Assembly: GCA_032358165.1 (NCBI GenBank)
Contig: JAALGY010000010.1
Coordinates: 1,178,001-1,242,000 of the forward strand
DNA: 64,000 nt
Direction of reading: 5' to 3'
Source of the DNA: Diplosphaera chodatii
Taxonomy: Eukaryota > Chlorophyta > Trebouxiophyceae > Prasiolales > Stichococcaceae
Shown piece after piece: positions 57,901 through 64,000 of the stretch. Each line of letters begins with the position of its first letter. Within the stretch, counting starts at the first letter, position 1. A program made the translations under genes and the position numbers. The notes under the pieces were generated by a model. It had not been told where the DNA came from, ran no database searches, and was given only the letters and a program-made list of their open reading frames with translations.

Positions 57901-59670
57901 CTGCCCCTTCTTGGGCGGCCCTGCGCTGCAGTGCATGATGCGAAGTCTGGACTAGGTTGCAGTCACAGTACGTGTGTCTAGCGGGCTGCTTGTTCAAGTT
58001 TTGGACACACCGGCAGCAGCGCAAGAAGCATTTTGTGCAGCCAGTATGCCCAATGGCCAGAGCGCCTGGTGCAGAGCATCCCAATCGCAGTAGCCACCAA
58101 AGTGGAGCCGGCGCAGTCGTGGCACCGCAAGTGGTAGCTGCAGTTTGACCTGCGGTGGGCTGTATGCAAAGACATCCCCATGATGCTCTTGTTTCCGCAG
58201 CAGGCCCAAGGAAACCAAATGCTGCAGACCATAAGGACATGCAATCATGTCCTTTGCGTTTGAGAAAGCATGGCAAGGCTGTTCCTAGGTCAGTGCACCG
58301 TGGATTGGTTTGGCAGTGGCTCACAACTCAGTGGACTGAACAGGGTTGGACCGACCTGCAGCGGCAGTGCATTGATGACAGCCAGGATATCGTCTGCCCT
58401 CTGGCCAATGCCGACGAGTATACTCACATCCAGCACCTGAGCATGCACAAGAATCTTGAAGACCGGTTTGCAGCGGTTTTGCCAGCCGGTGTGACACACT
58501 CCGCATGTACCAGCATCAGCATGCAGCCTGAAGTCGAACGCACCACCTGACAGGTCAATGGCACTCAGCCCTGCTGTCAGCACCTGCAGACGCGGCGGCA
58601 TCTGCAGATGCTGCACAACTCCAGCGGCGTTTTGGCAGCACACATCGCAGCAGACGTTCAGTCGAAGCTCTGTCAGCGATGTTGCAGCAGCCAGCGTCAG
58701 CTGGCCATCTGTCCCCAGATGCATAGTGGAGCGGCAGTCCAAGTCCAAGCTGCGCAAGCGGGGCAGGTGTGCCGCCAGGCGTGTGATCCTTTCTGGTTTG
58801 AAACAGGGCACCCGCAGCACCTCCAAGTGCTGCAGGGTTGACAGCTCTTCGATACCTGCAGAGTGCAGCACTTGGGAGCTTGCGCTAAGTACCGTGTGAG
58901 TGCACCTGATAACGGATCTGTTGAAGTATTCTACAGATGCTATGATCAGTAGCATGCATGCATTGCACCGTTGGCACGATAGTCTGCACAGGCTGAAGCA
59001 TCCAAAGCTCGCAGGCCGCTGAGTGCGGCGATGGACGCGGTTGGCAAAGCTGTCTGCACTTCTGTCGTGCCATACTCGCAGCTGGTGCAAACCAGACCGG
59101 TCAGCTGCTGCAGTGTTGTGAGCGGCTGCATGCAATCGACCGTCAGCGCCAGCCTGCAGTGGCACATGTCGACATTTGAGGGGCGCCAGCCTGTCCGAGC
59201 AGTCTTATCATCATATGGTCCAAGCCAGCTCAGTAGATAGATGCTACTCACGGCAGTGTGAGGTGCCGTAGGTGCTGCAGCTGCTTGAGCTCCAGCCAGA
59301 GAGTTGCGTCGAGTCGGCAGCTGGCCAGTGTCAGCCTTTGCACGCCTGCGCACGTTTCCAGGAACGATGCTGTCAAATACTTAGAAGTGTAAAGTGGCAT
59401 TCGAAACCTGTACAGGCGGTCACAGAGGCGAAGGTTTCCAGCACCAGTGAGGCGCCGAAGCAGCGGTGCAATCTGCTGGCCGCGTGCAAAGTGCCGCAGC
59501 TTGGCCTCGGTGATGCAGAACGACAGCACCACGCCTCGCAGTTGCCGGCATGTTGCACTCAATCCCGCCGCAACTGCAGCCTCGCCAGGGCATGCTGCTG
59601 CCAAGACGCAGCTGATCACCTCCGGCGGCACGTCTGTCAGGCGTGTTCGGGAGCGTCTTGACACCACCAT
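54931..59670 (-). CDS. F-box/LRR protein, array copy G8
   Basis: No lesion was found. The F-box exon is 59670-59445 (LTDVPPEVISCVLAAACPGE). Other landmarks: exon 2 (VQRLTLASCRLDATLWLELK), exon 3 (MQPLTTLQQLTGLVCTSCEY), exon 4 (about 58858-58585; LQHLEVLRVPCFKPERITRL), exon 5 (LDVSILVGIGQRADDILAVI), exon 6 (about 58225-58010), exon 7 (WRLRVEVCGLVYSLTADDIL), exon 8 (ETQLTRLDLRSSNM, about 57490-57225), exon 9 (about 57030-56903), exon 10 ending LQTLQLPLR at about 56659, exon 12 (FALVGFGLEALPRCCPFLKT), exon 14 (FLESLPSLRAPLRVLKLQRG), exon 15 (DDDLEELSLAAEQLKQLEIL) and last exon 55176-54931. Together with G9 it forms a distinct subgroup, with the same GLVYSLTA/ELVYSLTA exon 7 and charged exon 10. 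Inferred SCF substrate receptor. Confidence 0.77.
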
Positions 59671-60324
59671 GATGCCTGAAGTGCTATCTAGCGGCGACTG
59701 ACGTCAAAGAAGCCAGTGTTTTGTCAGGTTTTGAGCAAATCTGCAGTAGCTGATCTCTGATGCGAACCAGAACGTGTCTTGGTTCGGTAAGGAGGACTGC
59801 AGTGCTGTGCGCTTATGCTACTTGCAGTAGCCATCCGTTGACATAGCTCGCAGCTCACCACTGATGAGGGTGCTGGAGGTCTCAACAGGTCTGAATGCAG
59901 CATAGCAGTGGACGTGGTGAACGTGCTGTGATTCGGCATAGTCCAAGGATCTCTGCAGACCCACCATCATCTGATGCCATGATGAATGGACGCTGGTGAA
60001 CGTCGTTGTGGACTTGCGCCTCAGTGCAGGTCTGATGCAGATCCCGCTGCCTGATTGTGTGATAAAGTTAGCCCCGTACTTCGAGGCGTGGATTTGGGTT
60101 GACGAGCTCATCAAGCTGTTCTCATTTATTACGCTCAACATACACATTGCACATGCAATCAAGCAAGGTGCGCTGAATGCAGGCTGCTGCTCTACTCCTG
60201 CATGCACACGCATTCACAATGCAACAGGAGGGTTCTCAAACACAACATCCCGGTCGGTTGCTGCAAACAGCCGCAGCACGCAGCCGGAGATGCAGGATCC
60301 GACACATGGTCCTACCACCTTGCC
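59671..60324. other. spacer G8-G9
   Basis: About 650 bases without a gene. A plus-strand frame of 185 codons starting at 59996 overlaps the antisense of G9 and reads as a shadow. No repeat was seen. Confidence 0.45.
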
Positions 60325-63300
60325 TCAAAAGAACCTGCCGTTTATGATCAGGTTGCGGCCGTGCGCCTTGAACCAGGCTCGCAGCTCACCAAGTCCAGCC
60401 GTCAAGACGGCGTACCGCTCATCAGCAATGTCATTGGTCCAGTTGCCATCGTACACCAGGTCGTCATCGAATATTTGGGCGTGCAGCTCCACAAGGGCCG
60501 GCAGCGCCAGCAGGTGCCGCAGTGCCCCGCTGGTCACCTGCATGCATGTGTGAAGCCACGCATGCCATGTGCAGCGTTGACTGCCCCTGTGCAGCCATGC
60601 GAGACAGCATGGTCTCGCAGCGGCGCAGGCTGCTGGCGGCAGTGGCCTCACCTGCAAACCTTCCAGGTCCAACCTTTCCAGATACTTCAAGTGCTCTGCT
60701 GCTCCTGTCAAGCTGGCCAGGTCGGCATCTACACAGGTCACCCAGATACCTTAACCCTAGCACCCTTTGCTTGGTACGAATGCAAGCAACATGCACTGAC
60801 TATAGTAGAGCATGCAGGGAGCGTGCATCAACACACGACTACAGTCCAGTAATGTATGCACAGGCAGCGACACTGTGCTGCAGTGCTTCAAACCTGTGAA
60901 TGGTGTCTTGTTGCCGCGCTGCAGGCTGAGGACTCGCAGTGGCGCCCGCAGTAATGACAAGGACTTCAAAAACATCGTCATGCATGCACCAAAACCCCTC
61001 CGCCTCCCAGCATCACACTGCAGTCATTGCAGGCATATCATGCATGTTAGAGGCGGCTGACACAGCGTGTCTGTAGCCGCTGTTGCCCAAAACGTATGGC
61101 CGTTTGCAGCTACCAGGCCACGCCCAGCATGATGCGTCAGAGACATGCAGTGCATGCAACCAGGAAGTAAGTGAACAGACCAGCACAGCTCTTGCAAAAG
61201 TGCCTTGCCTGGAAGCTCTCGAGGACATCTTCTCCGCAAGGCATGTACTGCAACTGAAGCGTCAACAAATTGGGTGGAATGTACGCTGCAACTGCGCATG
61301 GCACTTCGGTCGCCAGTGGCGATGCCATGATTTCACACGTAGTCAACTCCTGCGCACAGCGAATAGCAATCAGCAAGCACATTTGCGTGAGTGACTTCAA
61401 CTGACACCTGCCGTTGAGTATACAATCTGCAAAACAGCCCATACAAAGTCATCATGATGAACACTACATGCCCCACGCAGCATACCGTAAGGTGCTGCAA
61501 AGCTGGCAGGAAGCAGCCGCTCAGATATGGACAGTGCGCCAAGTGCAACACCTTCAGGAAGGGGCAGCATCGCGGCAGCACCTTGAGACCAGGGCCGGCA
61601 ACATCGAAGTTGAAGCTGATGCTCAGCTCCTGATGGCAAGAGGAATTGTTTTGGAAAATCCTGGTTCTGATAGTATCCCATGCCGCCACAGTCCTGCGTG
61701 TATATGCACAACTTCCAGACCCACAATGCAGCAGCACAAAGTGCAGCCCGCTTTGACTATGCGCACCTGCAGACATGGCATATGCTCGAGTGTGGCTGCT
61801 AGTACATCGTCACTGACACTGTCATGCTCCATCTTGAGCTGCCTGCAATGGCCGACAGTGGCTGTCGTGCCAGGTTTCTAGTGACATGACAAGAGCAGAG
61901 CTGCATACACGGTGAGCAACATTGCAACACCCCATCCCAACATACACAGGGGAGCACGAAGAGGATGTGCTAGCCGAACCTGAGAGGCAACTACAGTTTC
62001 TGCAGGTTGACCCATCGACGGGGCTGGCGTCTTTCACGACCTTTGTCGTTGTCATGTGCAGACTCGGTGCGCCCCTCTTCCTGTGTGGCACCCACACATT
62101 TGACGGTTGCAGCCATGGCTGGTTCTATTGAGGAATTATTGGAAAGAATGTAGGTTGTTTGGGACCAAGGCGATCAATGGATGCATGCTTGAGGCAAGAA
62201 GTGGGACAGCAGTGGCTGTTGTGCTGCACCATGGCAGGGCATTGCCCTACCAGGTGAAGCTGCGTCAAGGCGGTCAGCGGCTGCAGCGCAGCCAGGGTGT
62301 CAGGGGTCATGGGCAGGTTGGCCCTCAGCTGCCGCAAGTTTGTTAGTGCCCGCAGGCAGGCCTGCAGTGCTGCCGGCGGAACCTGCGCAAGCACGAGCCG
62401 ACCATCAATGGCGCGATGTACTTATTCCTATCTGGGCAAAGGAGGAGGGACGGACCTGCTAAGTATGCCCAAGAACCAGCAGCTTGCTTTATGACCGTTC
62501 GCTTCCGCATGCTGCAGACTGTTTTCCATTTGTTGTGTCGCATCTCTGATTGTGCAGACTGCACCACCGCAAGCAACCCTGACGGTGACAGCAGACACGA
62601 GCAGCCCACCTCGGTGTCCAATGGTATTGCCAGCATCGTCAGTTGTTGCAGCCTCCCCACAGCGCGGCAGTCGATGGCCGTTGGACAGTTGAGCACCATG
62701 GCATCCAGCTGCTGCAAGCCTGCCATCCTTCCAAGGTGCTGGTAGATCGCCGGGCTGTCCTCTGTCAGCAGCTTGTAGGACATTACCAGGCGCGTCAGCT
62801 GTGGTTCGTGGGCCAGCAGTTGGTGCACCATGGCCGGCTCTGGCTCACCATCTTGCAGCTGCATCAGCGCGACAGGCAAAGCAACGTACATCAGAATGTC
62901 TGCTGGAGGTGAAACACATGCAGGTTGCTTCCTGCCACAGACCATTGCAATGCGCTGTGGTGCTGCTGCAGCACGGGCAGCCACATGAGATGCAGTCGCA
63001 GGCTCAAGGTGCCAATGGTGGCTTTTGCGTCTCACCATCCTGAAGGGGTCGGAGTCCGAGCCAACAGCAGACATCAGGCGCCCACGCATGGCGCTGTGAA
63101 TGGGGTCGGTGCTACTTGGCTGCAGGATGTCAGCTGCTGTCAGGCTGTACACCAACTCACGTACTGTGACTTGCAGGCGCCATGTGCCACCTGCATGGGA
63201 ACCACAAAGGGCCTGTGATGTCGTGAGCAACCTTGCAGATGGAGCGCCCAGCGCTGCACCTGTCATAGACTGTCTTGCTGCAATGCCATGACAGCACAGC

Positions 63301-64000
63301 CCAGGAAGCCAACCTAGCTTGTCAGCAACACAAGCTGTGCTGGCGCTGTTGGTGCTTTGCCCGGGGGCACATTGCGCCGCCACAATGGCTAAGGGCCACA
63401 GCGCCTGGTGCAGGGCATCGTCGCGATACCCGCCAAAATGCAGCCGCCGTAGCCCCAGCATTGCCTTCGGCAGCTGGAGCGCCACCAGTGGTGGGCTGTA
63501 CGCCTGCCGCTGGCGTTCATATCCATACAGCAAGTCCAGCGAAGCCAGATGCTACAGGCCAAAATGGACAATGTGTTATTACTCTGCTTGCCATCAGTGA
63601 ATAATCTTGTTCGTTTGAGTTACTACTTTGATGGTGACACACTAAAGTAAGGCCAACCTGCAGCGGCAGGGCATTGATGAGCGCCATGATGTCGTCGGAA
63701 CCATGCGTGTTGCTGATCAAGATGCTCACGTCCAGGGCCTGCAACTCACCAGGCACCCTTGCGTGATCGCGTGAATGTAGAGCTGAGACGTCAAAGCAAC
63801 TGCGCAACTTGAGAAGGTGCACTCCAGACCGCATGTAATGCACACAGCTCACATACATGGGCTGCGCCATGGTCAGCACCTGCAGCTGGGGCGGCATCTG
63901 CAATTGCCGTACTGTGTCGGCCGCGGCTCCGCACACACGCAGCCGCAGCTCTGCCAGCGCAGTCGCAGCAGTCAGCGCCAGCCGGCCATCTGTCTCCACA
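60325..64000 (-). pseudogene. F-box/LRR array copy G9, 5' end outside window, stop in exon 10
   Basis: Only exons 4 (partial) to 16 lie in the window; the F-box would be beyond 64000. Landmarks are exon 4 (LAELRLRVCGAAADTVRQLQ), exon 5 (LDVSILISNTHGSDDIMALI), exon 6 (about 63560-63370; GLRRLHFGGYRDDALHQALW), exon 7 (WRLQVTVRELVYSLTAADIL), exon 8 (about 62870-62610), exon 9 (about 62385-62255; LTNLRQLRANLPMTPDTLAA) and last exon 60537-60325. In exon 10 a TAG at 61993-61991 interrupts NLQKL/LPLR, where G8 has Gln (LQTLQLPLR). The exon otherwise keeps G8's borders and frame, and skipping it would break the phase, so the stop should truncate the protein before exons 11-16. A CAG-to-TAG transition or a sequencing error would explain it. 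Confidence 0.65.

Noticed and set aside
59996..60553. Plus-strand frame of 185 codons between G8 and G9
   Set aside because: Its right half is antisense to the last exon of G9 and the left half has no recognisable content.

Overview
The window looks like nuclear DNA of a green alga, most likely a chlorophyte of the Chlorophyceae. The coding sequence is GC-rich. Genes are cut into many short exons by introns mostly of about 100-230 bases with GT(GAG/GCG)...TGCAG borders, and the proteins are rich in Ala, Gln and Leu. No rRNA, tRNA, bacterial operon or organellar gene was seen. This placement is an inference from style; no species was identified.

Layout. (1) 0.5-7.3 kb, minus strand: three paralogues (A, B, C) of a small three-exon F-box plus leucine-rich-repeat (LRR) protein of about 395-410 residues. 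A and C are open; B has two in-frame stops. (2) 8.8-14.4 kb, plus strand: a 15-exon gene (D) for an uncharacterised protein with a Pro/Gln-rich tail carrying four PPxY motifs. It is divergent from C across a 1.5-kb spacer. (3) 14.8-15.9 kb, minus strand: a three-exon NADAR-domain N-glycosidase (202 residues). (4) 15.9-17.3 kb: gene-free, holding a 61-bp inverted repeat pair 0.97 kb apart. (5) 17.3 kb to the end, minus strand: a head-to-tail array of at least nine copies (called G1 to G9 here, left to right) of a different, larger 16-exon F-box/LRR gene, one copy every 5.2-5.9 kb. The ninth copy runs off the right edge.

The array is the main content. For G4 every exon border was read and phased. 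The result is one open frame of 863 codons including stop, made of 16 exons from 38382 down to 33687. G6, G7 and G8 show all exons without lesions in what was read. G1, G2, G3, G5 and G9 each carry at least one frame-breaking change relative to their neighbours. A block from the start of G1 to the end of G2 recurs 16.3 kb away from the start of G4 to the end of G5, including a 105-bp minisatellite with different copy numbers. This points to growth by unequal exchange or segmental duplication, followed by birth and death of copies.

Proposed role: an N-terminal F-box followed by LRRs is the architecture of substrate receptors of SCF (SKP1-CUL1-F-box) ubiquitin ligases. Both F-box/LRR families here are therefore read as candidate SCF receptors with rapidly diversifying recognition surfaces. 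What they recognise cannot be told from sequence.
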